From Pseudomonadota bacterium (lineage in GTDB: Bacteria > Myxococcota_A > Polyangia > Polyangiales > Polyangiaceae), in contig JAEYVE010000197.1 in NCBI GenBank assembly GCA_023432025.1, positions 1-36,866 of the forward strand: a stretch of DNA of 36,866 bases. Reading direction: 5' to 3'. Shown piece by piece: positions 7,788 to 14,985 of the stretch. The position numbers were made by a program, and so were the translations under genes. The notes under the pieces are model-generated. The model saw only the letters and a list, made by a program, of their open reading frames with translations, had not been told where the DNA came from and did no database searches. Numbering within the stretch: the first letter of the stretch is position 1; the number at the start of each line of letters is the position of its first letter.

Positions 7788-9023
7788 ATGTCCGGACGAC
7801 GTCACATGACCTGCCCTTGCTGCGGCGGTCGCAGAGTCGAGACGTTTTACGAGGTGAAGGAAGTCCCGGTGAACAGCGTGCTGCAGCTTCCCACTCGGGA
7901 GGAGGCTCTCCAGTTTCCGACGGGGGACATCGCGCTCGGCTTCTGCAACGACTGCGCGTTCGTGTACAACACCGCGTTCGACCCGGCGCTCCTCGAGTAC
8001 TCGGACCGCTATGATCCGACGCAGGCGTTCTCGCCCACCTTCAACCAGTGGCATCGGGACCTGGCCGAGCGCCTCATCCATCGCTACGGCCTACGTGGGA
8101 AGAAGGTGGTCGAGATAGGGTGTGGCAAGGGAGAGTTCTTGAACCTTCTGTGCGACCTCGGCGGCAACGAGGGCGTCGGCTTCGACCCAGCGTACGTCCC
8201 CGAGCGTGACGTGAACCGCGGCAAGACGCGGGCGCGTTTCGTGTCCGACTTTTACGGAGAAACGTACACGGGGGAGCGTGGGGACTTCGTCTGCTGCAAG
8301 ATGACGTTGGAGCACATCCAGCCGGCGTCGGAGTTCGTCGGCACCGTGCGTCGCTCGGTCGGTGACGACCCCAACACCATCGTCTTTTTCCAGGTGCCGG
8401 ACGTGGAGCGCATTCTGGAGGAGGTCGCGTTCTGGGACGTGTACTACGAGCACTGCTCCTATTACTCGATGGGCTCGCTCGGTCGCCTCTTCCGGCGCTC
8501 GGGCTTCGACGTGCTCGATCTGCAGCGTGAGTACGACAACCAGTACCTCATGGTGGAGGCGCGCCCCGCACGTGGCTCGCGGCGAACGCCGCTGCCGCAG
8601 GAGGACGACCTGAAGCGCCTCCGCGGCCTCACCGAGGCTTTCGGCAAGCGCCTCGACGAACAAAAGCACTTTTGGCAGGGACGCTTGAGCGAGTACCGGC
8701 GTGAGGGGCGGCGCGTGGTGCTGTGGGGCTCCGGCTCGAAGGGTGTCGCGTTCTTGACCACGCTCGGTTTGGGAGAGGGCTCGCCCGAAACGACGCAGAA
8801 GCGCGCTGGGCGCGGCTCCTCTCACGCGGTGGAGTACGTCGTGGACGTCAATCCGCACCGGCAGGGCTACTACATGGCCAAGACCGGCCAAAAGATCGTG
8901 TCGCCTACCTTCCTCGAAGAGTACCGGCCGGACGTAGTCATCGTCATGAACCCGGTCTACGAGCGCGAGATCCGCGCCGACTTGCAGCAGCGAGGGCTCG
9001 AGCCCGAGGTGCTTACCACATGA
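7788..9023 (+). CDS. zinc-finger SAM methyltransferase, second copy (C-methyltransferase-like)
   Basis: A 411-residue relative of the preceding gene with the same architecture: zinc ligands in CPCC (residues 9-12) and C53/C56, SAM motif VVEIGCGKGEF at 107-117, active-site-like block YYEHCSYYS, and a C-terminal Rossmann-like domain (WGSGSKGVAFLT...VVDVNPHRQGYYM). It is diverged from the canonical family: the His of YHxH is replaced by Cys, and the C-terminal WNF motif is absent (MNPVYEREI instead). Substrate and methyl position are therefore uncertain. It follows the first methyltransferase after 57 bases, has AGAGG before the ATG, and overlaps the next gene by four bases (ATGA). It is clearly closer to the third copy than to the first. 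Confidence 0.83.
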   Translation: MSGRRHMTCPCCGGRRVETFYEVKEVPVNSVLQLPTREEALQFPTGDIALGFCNDCAFVYNTAFDPALLEYSDRYDPTQAFSPTFNQWHRDLAERLIHRYGLRGKKVVEIGCGKGEFLNLLCDLGGNEGVGFDPAYVPERDVNRGKTRARFVSDFYGETYTGERGDFVCCKMTLEHIQPASEFVGTVRRSVGDDPNTIVFFQVPDVERILEEVAFWDVYYEHCSYYSMGSLGRLFRRSGFDVLDLQREYDNQYLMVEARPARGSRRTPLPQEDDLKRLRGLTEAFGKRLDEQKHFWQGRLSEYRREGRRVVLWGSGSKGVAFLTTLGLGEGSPETTQKRAGRGSSHAVEYVVDVNPHRQGYYMAKTGQKIVSPTFLEEYRPDVVIVMNPVYEREIRADLQQRGLEPEVLTT

Positions 9024-10171
9024 CCGTCGCCGCATGCCCCGTGTGTGGGGATCCGGGTTCCGTGGTCATCACGGACACGGGCGAAGTCCCCGTGTTCTGC
9101 AACCAACTCTGCAAGACGAAGGCGGACGCCGTAGGCGCGGCCAAGGCCATCATACGCCTCAGCTTCTGCACGTCGTGCGGCCACGTCTACAACTCGCTCT
9201 TCGACCCATCGCTCGTAAAGTACAGCCCCGAGTACGAGAACTCGCTCCACTTCTCGCAGCGATTTCAGGACTACGCGAACGCTTTGGCGCTCGAGCTCAC
9301 GCACCGATACGCCCTTCGGGGCAAGCGCATCGTCGAAATCGGCTGCGGTCGCGGAGACTTTCTCGCAAGCCTGTGTCGCCATGGCCGAAACATCGGCTTT
9401 GGCTTCGACATGAGCTACCCGCCGGACGAAGCGCCCGCGACCGCCAGCATCTCGATCAGCGGAACGGCGTACGGCATCGAGCACCGCGGCATCGATCCGG
9501 ACCTCGTCTGCACACGGCACGTGCTCGAGCACGTGGCCGCGCCCACCGAGTTCTTGCGCAGCATTCGAGAGACGATGCGCGACGGCACGCCTCTTTACGT
9601 GGAAGTGCCGAACGTACGCTATATCCTCCGTGACGGCGGGGTGTGGGATCTGATTTACGAACACTGCGGGTACTTCAGCGCCAGCTCCCTGCAGACGGCT
9701 CTGCAGCTCGCGGGCTTCCGCGTCACGCTCATTCGCCGCGCCTTCGAGGACCAGTTCTTGGCGGCGCACGCAGTGGCGGATCGTCCCTCCGGCGTAGCCC
9801 GCCCAGAGCCCGAGCTCGTCTCGTCGACGGAAGAGTTCGCGGCAGAGCACGGACTCAAGCTCGCGCAGTGGCGCACCTCGCTCGAGGAGCTTTCGGTCGC
9901 CGAGCGTCGCGTCGTCGCTTGGGGCGCCGGCTCCAAGGGCAACACGTTCGCTAACCTCGTCGCGGGCAACGAGCGCGTGCCCTATCTGGTCGACATCAAC
10001 CCACGCAAACACGGCATGTTCGTGGCTGGTACGGGCGCGCGGATCGTACCGCCCGAGTTTCTCCGCGAATACCGCCCGGACGTGGTCGTCGTCCTCAACC
10101 CGAGCTACCAAGCAGAAATCCGTGCGCGCCTCGACGAGCTCGGTATCTCGGCCGAGCTCCGCGTCGCCTGA
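9020..10171 (+). CDS. zinc-finger SAM methyltransferase, third copy (C-methyltransferase-like)
   Basis: A 383-residue paralogue of the preceding protein. It keeps zinc ligands C6/C9 and C50/C53, the SAM motif VEIGCGRGDF (105-114), the block IYEHCGYFS and the C-terminal domain (WGAGSKGNTFANL...VDINPRKHGMF...NPSYQAEI). The stretch FDPSLVKYSPEYENSLHF aligns with FDPALLEYSDRYDPTQAF of the second copy, and both then share HRYxLRGK before the SAM motif, showing a tandem duplication followed by divergence. ATG at 9020 overlaps the previous stop (ATGA), so translation is coupled; an upstream in-frame ATG at 8723 lies inside the previous gene and is rejected. It is the last gene of the CDP-sugar operon, with a strong hairpin just downstream. 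The methyl acceptor is unknown. Confidence 0.83.
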   Translation: MTVAACPVCGDPGSVVITDTGEVPVFCNQLCKTKADAVGAAKAIIRLSFCTSCGHVYNSLFDPSLVKYSPEYENSLHFSQRFQDYANALALELTHRYALRGKRIVEIGCGRGDFLASLCRHGRNIGFGFDMSYPPDEAPATASISISGTAYGIEHRGIDPDLVCTRHVLEHVAAPTEFLRSIRETMRDGTPLYVEVPNVRYILRDGGVWDLIYEHCGYFSASSLQTALQLAGFRVTLIRRAFEDQFLAAHAVADRPSGVARPEPELVSSTEEFAAEHGLKLAQWRTSLEELSVAERRVVAWGAGSKGNTFANLVAGNERVPYLVDINPRKHGMFVAGTGARIVPPEFLREYRPDVVVVLNPSYQAEIRARLDELGISAELRVA

Positions 10172-10181
10172 ACGCTCCACC

Positions 10182-10219
10182 ACCGAGGAGCTCGGCGCCT
10201 TCGCCGAGAGCTCCTCGGT
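10182..10219. terminator. strong hairpin after the CDP-sugar operon, likely terminator
   Basis: Arms ACCGAGGAGCTC-GGCG (10182-10197) and CGCC-GAGAGCTCCTCGGT (10202-10219) pair over 16 base pairs with a two-base bulge and a CCTT loop. It starts 10 bases after the stop at 10171. No U-tract follows on the + strand, so it may terminate weakly, act with Rho, or protect the mRNA 3' end. It could also serve the leftward kinase gene that ends at 10336. Confidence 0.6.
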
Positions 10220-10281
10220 CGCGGGGCGCACGCGAACACCCGCGCCCGGCGTCCGAGCACCACGCGCATGCCCCGCCGAAA

Positions 10282-10315
10282 GCGGCGCCACCGAGTCACC
10301 CTCGACGGGCGCCGC
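10282..10315. terminator. GC-rich hairpin beyond the kinase 3' end, possible terminator
   Basis: The 8-base arms GCGGCGCC (10282-10289) and GGCGCCGC (10308-10315) flank an 18-base loop, 20 bases beyond the stop codon of the leftward kinase gene. Reading leftward the stem is followed by TTTCGG only, so termination is uncertain. Confidence 0.3.
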
Positions 10316-10335
10316 CTTTGCCGCAGCGCCCGCGC

Positions 10336-12309
10336 CTACTCGAGCGGAAAGGCCGAGGGCTCGAGCCCGGGCTCGTCGAACAGACGCGGCGCGAGCGGGT
10401 CTTCTCCGAGCGGGTTCTTGTCTCTTTCCTCTTCCTCGCCGCTCTTCGTGTCGAAGGGATCGACGACGTCCCGTCGAACGCGCTTGCGAGCCTCGACGGG
10501 CACCTGCGGCGGCGCGGCGCCGCCGCCGCTGAGGGACTCGAGCGCCAAGGCGAGACCGATCGACACGACGAGGAAGACCGCCACCGCCCAAACGGGGAGC
10601 GGCTTCGGTTTTTCCCTCGGCTCCGGCTTGATCCTGGGGATCTGCATCGTCTCGCTCACCCGCGCGCGTCGGGGCCGAACCAGGACGATTGCGCGATCCT
10701 CCCCGCCCTCTCGACGGTCGGTCCCGGCGGGGGCGGTTCGAGACCCCGGGGAAAGGGTGTCGACGGCGCGGCGGGCCAGCTGAGCGACCTCGCTCCCGAG
10801 CGCGAGCTGGTCACTCATGACGGCCACCCTCAAGAGCTCACCACGGAAGTGCTCGGCCGACTGATAGCGCGCGGCAGGGTCACGAGCGAGCGCGCGCAGG
10901 CAAACTGCGTCGAGCTCCTTGGGCGAACGCTTACCCACCTTGCTGGGGGGCGCGATGGGCCGCGAGACGACCGCGGCGAGCGTTTCCTCGGTGCTGTCCG
11001 CGGCGAACGGATCGACCCCGGTGAGGAGCCGGTAGAACACCGCCCCCAGCGAGAAGAGGTCTGCGCGGTGGTCGAACGGGCTCCCCTCCGCGCGTTCCGG
11101 GGCCAAGTACCGGGGTTTTCCGTGCTCGGATTGCCACGGAGAAAGCGCGCCCGTCGCGTAAGCAACGCCGAAATCCGTGACGCGCGTCACCCCGTCGAAG
11201 CCGACGAGCAGGTTCTCTGGTGAGACGTCCTGGTGCACGAGCCCGATGAGCCGCCCTTCGTCGTCGCCCAAAGTGTGCGCCGCGTGGAGCCCCGCCAACG
11301 CCTCGAGCATCACGGCAGTCGCGAGGCGCGGGGTGATCTGGAGCCCGCCACGCGCCTCCGCTTCGAGCAGGCTGGCCACGGAACATCCGGGCACGTAGTC
11401 CATCACCAGGTAGGGCTGTCCTCGGTTGGAGCCCACGTCGACCACGCTCACCACGTTCGGGTGGTGTAGTCGCCCGGTGAAGCGTGCTTCACGGAGGAGC
11501 ATGTCGGTCGCCTCCGCGTTCTCCGAGAGGTGAGTACGCAAAACCTTCATCGCAAACTGCCGTGTGAACCCGCCTTCGCCACGCGTCCGACAGAGGTAGA
11601 CCGTGGCCATTCCGCCACGTCCCAGCCTTCCGAGCACCTCGTAGCGCCCCACGACCGGGTGCGGCGCAGGCTCGTCCTGCTCGCGCTTCTGCTTGAGTAA
11701 AAAGATCGGGCTCGCTGGGGCTTCGTCGTGCGTGTCCGCGAGCTTGGCGAGCTCGACGACGTCGCGCTCGACGTTGCTCGGTTCGAAGGACGTCTCCGCC
11801 TCTCTCGTCGAGAACTGCTCCACCACGCGCGCTCCGAGCAGGCCATCGATGACGGACAGCACGCCGAGCGCGTCTGCCTTGCTGTCGTCGATCACCGCAA
11901 AGAGCGGTCGCTTGCCGTCGATGAGCGCCAAAATCCTCGCCTGATCCGGGCTCAGCCTGCTGGGTGACGCAACAGGACCACGCCGGAGCACCGTCGACAG
12001 GGGCGGCATGCGGCGGATGAGCTCAGCCCAGTGCGCGCGGCGAGCCGCGGACTCGTCGACCAGCTCGCGGAGGTCGCGATGAATGCGACGCGTCCGCGCT
12101 CGCGGCCCCTCCTCTCGAGTCCAGCGGACCGAGCGGTAGGTCAGGATGCGCAGGAGCGCGGGGTCACCCGCCAGCTCCCGAAACACCGCGTCGACCACCT
12201 GCCCCGCCTCGAACCACACCGTCCCGGTTCCTGCCGGCGTACGGAAGACGAGTCGACAGGAGTCACGACGTTCTGCTGCTTCCTGGAGAACCCGATCCGG
12301 CTGACCCAT
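10336..12309 (-). CDS. transmembrane serine/threonine protein kinase with DUF4388-like N-terminus
   Basis: A 657-residue Hanks-type kinase. Residues 1-90 resemble DUF4388 (PatA-like), common in myxobacterial signalling proteins. The kinase domain (about 223-495) has the glycine loop GRLGRGGMATVY (227-238), K255, the helix-C glutamate E274, the catalytic loop HQDVSPENL (359-367) and DFG at 379-381. The loop has HQD instead of HRD, a non-RD type that often does not depend on activation-loop phosphorylation. A transmembrane helix (about 571-591) follows, leaving a short Pro/Arg-rich tail outside. ATG at 12309 is chosen over an in-frame start at 12492, which would lie inside the divergent gene. 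The kinase is head-to-head with the FHA co-polymerase at 12452 and is the obvious candidate to phosphorylate its FHA partners; that link is inference. Confidence 0.9.
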   Translation of the reverse strand: MGQPDRVLQEAAERRDSCRLVFRTPAGTGTVWFEAGQVVDAVFRELAGDPALLRILTYRSVRWTREEGPRARTRRIHRDLRELVDESAARRAHWAELIRRMPPLSTVLRRGPVASPSRLSPDQARILALIDGKRPLFAVIDDSKADALGVLSVIDGLLGARVVEQFSTREAETSFEPSNVERDVVELAKLADTHDEAPASPIFLLKQKREQDEPAPHPVVGRYEVLGRLGRGGMATVYLCRTRGEGGFTRQFAMKVLRTHLSENAEATDMLLREARFTGRLHHPNVVSVVDVGSNRGQPYLVMDYVPGCSVASLLEAEARGGLQITPRLATAVMLEALAGLHAAHTLGDDEGRLIGLVHQDVSPENLLVGFDGVTRVTDFGVAYATGALSPWQSEHGKPRYLAPERAEGSPFDHRADLFSLGAVFYRLLTGVDPFAADSTEETLAAVVSRPIAPPSKVGKRSPKELDAVCLRALARDPAARYQSAEHFRGELLRVAVMSDQLALGSEVAQLARRAVDTLSPGSRTAPAGTDRREGGEDRAIVLVRPRRARVSETMQIPRIKPEPREKPKPLPVWAVAVFLVVSIGLALALESLSGGGAAPPQVPVEARKRVRRDVVDPFDTKSGEEEERDKNPLGEDPLAPRLFDEPGLEPSAFPLE

Positions 12310-12451
12310 CGAGGGCCTATTGGATCTCGCCTTGCGTCCGTTCAACCGATTGCCTCCTGGGGATCCCGAGGAAATTCGCCACTCTTTGCTGCCGACCCGC
12401 GGGCGGCCCGCGCTGACATACGGCGCGACCTCATCTCGTCGAAAGTCCGTC
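12310..12451. promoter_or_regulatory. divergent intergenic region between kinase and FHA co-polymerase
   Basis: These 142 bases must hold promoters for both genes. A near-perfect dyad, CGCGGGC-G-GCCCGCG, lies at 12398-12412, about 40 bases before the co-polymerase ATG; it could be an operator or a leader hairpin. I see no convincing -35/-10 pair. Confidence 0.35.
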
Positions 12452-14329
12452 ATGACTTCCGTGGACCAGCAGCACCCGCGCGGCGCAGGCACCCCGCTCG
12501 AGCAGTCGTTGGACGACGCGCTCGACGATGCCCCAGCGATCGATCCGGAAGAGCTCGAGACTTCTCAGCGAGCTCACCTCGTGGTGGTGGGCGGTCCCGA
12601 AACGGGCCGCCTCCTCACCCTAAACGCGGGCGAGCTCGTGTTGGGGCGCTCGAGCGAGGTGTCGGGGCACCTCCCCGACCCGAGTATTTCGCAGCGTCAC
12701 GCCAAAGTCATTCGGCACGACGGACGTTACGTTCTCGTCGACCTCGGATCGACCAACGGCACCTTCGTCAACGATCGCAGGGTCGAAGGTCCCACCCTCC
12801 TCGGGCACCGGGACACCATTCGCCTGGGGCAAACATCACTCAAGTTCCTTTCTGGGTCGGGGGCAGAGCGCGCTCGCGACGAGACCGTGCGCATCGAGCT
12901 GCCCGAGCAGCGAAACGATCGACGACGGGAGCTGGTTCGATACCGAGACGCCCGGCTGACTCAGCAGGGCTCACGCGAGCTGGTCAGCCAGACCAGTCAC
13001 CTGCCGGCGTCATCGCCGGACTGGGTGTTCTACGTTCGTTCTGCGCACGACTATACGAAGCGTTACGGCTCGTTCGTTGCGCTCATGGCGGGCATCGGGC
13101 TCGCGCTCGGCGCAGCGCACGCCGTGACGAGGCCGCCCCTGGGCTCGGCGTTCTTCGAAATCACGCTGAGCCGCGAGGCCAAGAACAATCCGGTCGAGGC
13201 CGAGCAGTCGGTGCTGTACTTCGTGGCAGCCGAAAAAACGTTCACCAGCGTGCCTTTGATCAAGGAAACGCTGCGCCGCCTCGGCATGGAGGCCACGGAC
13301 GAAGATGCGCGCGGAGTTCAGAGCAACCTGACCTTCGGTAGCGTCACCCAATCCAATCAAGTCTGGAGGGGGGACTACACAGCGCGCACGTCCGCAGACG
13401 CCGACACCCTGCTACGTAAGCACCTCGAGGTTTACCTGGAGCGTGAAATTGACAAGAACCTGCGCGTGCTCCGCGCCGAAATCGCTCTGCTGCAAGAGCA
13501 GCTGGAGAAGAGCGGCAAGGCCCTGCGCGAAACGGAGACGGCGCTCGCTGCGTTCAAGCAAGCAAACCCGGGGGTCGTCACGAGCGATGGCGTGTCCGAT
13601 CACTACGCTTCCCTCGACTCGCAGCAGGCGCGCCGCGACGAGCTCTCCGCGCAGGTGAAACGCCTTCAGCTGGAGCTCGGCTTGAACCGCAAGCGGCTCT
13701 CCAGCGGGGACGCCCTCCTGCAAGGACGCGTCGCCGCGACTGCCTCGTACACCACCAGCCTGCAAGACATCGAGAAGCAGCTCGGTGAAGCCAAGGCCGA
13801 GGGACTCGGAGAAGAGCACCCGAAGGTAAAAAAGCTACGGGCCCAGGCCAAGGAGCTCGCCACCCTGCGCGACTCCGCGATCCAGCGCGAGTCTTCCGAG
13901 GTGGAGAGCCGCTCCAACGAGTCCTACCTCGCAGTGCGCGAGCGCATCAAGGACTTGGAGGTGGCGCTCAGCGTCGCTCAAACCGAGCTGGGCCAGGTCA
14001 ACGATCGTCTGAAGAACACGTCCAACAAGGTGGAGAACCTACCGGACGCCGAGGCGAACCTCTCGAAACTCACTCGCAACTACGCGTCCACCAAGTCGCT
14101 ACACGACAGGCTTTACCAAAAGCTCCAGGCGAGCAAGATTCAGCTACAGATGGAGCAGGCAGCTGCGCGCGCTCGTTTCGACTTGGTCACCCCGCCCACC
14201 GAGGTGCCACCCAACATGATTCTGACGGTGGCTCAACGAGGCGGCGTGGGCGCCCTCGTCATGTTCGTGTTGGCCGTCGCCTTCGCGGCGGGCCGCGAGC
14301 TGCTCCGCTACGTGAGGAGCGTCCTGTGA
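12452..14329 (+). CDS. FHA domain fused to a Wzz/PCP-type polysaccharide co-polymerase
   Basis: A 625-residue inner-membrane protein with an unusual domain order. Residues 42-134 are a cytoplasmic FHA domain with all binding residues (G65-R66-S67, S80/R82/H83, N102-G103). A linker leads to TM1 (about 206-226), a long periplasmic part with coiled-coil heptads (about 325-370 and 390-575), the proline-rich PPTEVPPNMI (581-590) typical of Wzz proteins just before the last helix, and TM2 (597-614). No Walker motifs or tyrosine-kinase domain follow. Co-polymerases set chain length of Wzy polymers. The FHA domain suggests that phosphothreonine binding, perhaps of the kinase encoded head-to-head, tunes this. 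ATG at 12452 is chosen because the upstream extension would overlap the kinase gene. The stop overlaps the next start (GTGA). Confidence 0.87.
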   Translation: MTSVDQQHPRGAGTPLEQSLDDALDDAPAIDPEELETSQRAHLVVVGGPETGRLLTLNAGELVLGRSSEVSGHLPDPSISQRHAKVIRHDGRYVLVDLGSTNGTFVNDRRVEGPTLLGHRDTIRLGQTSLKFLSGSGAERARDETVRIELPEQRNDRRRELVRYRDARLTQQGSRELVSQTSHLPASSPDWVFYVRSAHDYTKRYGSFVALMAGIGLALGAAHAVTRPPLGSAFFEITLSREAKNNPVEAEQSVLYFVAAEKTFTSVPLIKETLRRLGMEATDEDARGVQSNLTFGSVTQSNQVWRGDYTARTSADADTLLRKHLEVYLEREIDKNLRVLRAEIALLQEQLEKSGKALRETETALAAFKQANPGVVTSDGVSDHYASLDSQQARRDELSAQVKRLQLELGLNRKRLSSGDALLQGRVAATASYTTSLQDIEKQLGEAKAEGLGEEHPKVKKLRAQAKELATLRDSAIQRESSEVESRSNESYLAVRERIKDLEVALSVAQTELGQVNDRLKNTSNKVENLPDAEANLSKLTRNYASTKSLHDRLYQKLQASKIQLQMEQAAARARFDLVTPPTEVPPNMILTVAQRGGVGALVMFVLAVAFAAGRELLRYVRSVL

Positions 14330-14985
14330 CCAGGCTCATCGATCCCCCTCTGTCCTCTCCTCGCCCCTACTTCGTGGGCGTGGTGGGAGGCACGGGGTCG
14401 GGAAAAACCACGGTAGCAAAGCGCCTGCGCGAGGCGCTCCCCGCGGATGCGGTCGTCACCTTGCAGCACGATTCGTACTATCTGCCGCACCCCGAGCTCA
14501 GCCCCGAGGACCGCGATCGCCTCAACTTCGACCATCCGGACGCCCTCGACAACACGCTCCTCGCCGAGCACTTGGACGCGCTGCGCGCAGGGCTCTCGAT
14601 CGAAGTGCCCCAGTACGATTTTTCGACGCACCTCCGAGGACCGAACACCACGCACGTCAGCCCCGCGCCGATCGTCATCGTGGAAGGCATTTTGCTCTTC
14701 GTGGACGAAGCTCTCCGCGAGCGCTTCGACGTCAAGCTCTACGTCGACACGGACGCGGACATTCGCATCCTCCGTCGCATCGAGCGAGACATGAAGCGAC
14801 GCGGACGCAGCTTCGACCAAGTGCTCGACCAGTACTACTCCACCGTGCGCCCCATGCACCTGCAGTTCGTCGAGCCCAGTAAGCGTTGGGCCGATGTCAT
14901 CATCCCCGAAGGAGGCCACAACCGCGTGGCGCTGGATCTCATCGTCAGCAAGCTCGAGCACATTCTGTCCGTTCACCCCGGGTGA
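14326..14985 (+). CDS. udk: uridine kinase family protein
   Basis: A 219-residue P-loop kinase. The Walker A motif GGTGSGKTT starts near residue 21, followed by the family motifs HDSYY (about 49-53), NFDHPDALD (about 66-74), the acceptor-binding YDFSTH, and RRIERDMKRRGRS (lid arginines). Uridine/cytidine kinase phosphorylates uridine or cytidine with ATP or GTP in the salvage pathway; length and motifs fit well. The GTG start overlaps the stop of the co-polymerase by four bases, and its stop overlaps the next ATG by one base, so it is translationally locked between two polysaccharide genes. That position suggests supply of UTP/CTP for sugar activation, or phosphorylation of another small molecule in the pathway; the latter is speculative. 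Confidence 0.87.
   Translation: MTRLIDPPLSSPRPYFVGVVGGTGSGKTTVAKRLREALPADAVVTLQHDSYYLPHPELSPEDRDRLNFDHPDALDNTLLAEHLDALRAGLSIEVPQYDFSTHLRGPNTTHVSPAPIVIVEGILLFVDEALRERFDVKLYVDTDADIRILRRIERDMKRRGRSFDQVLDQYYSTVRPMHLQFVEPSKRWADVIIPEGGHNRVALDLIVSKLEHILSVHPG

Noticed and set aside
8957..10591. 544-codon leftward open frame across the third methyltransferase
   Set aside because: Antisense shadow that also crosses the hairpin at 10182-10219; no domain seen.
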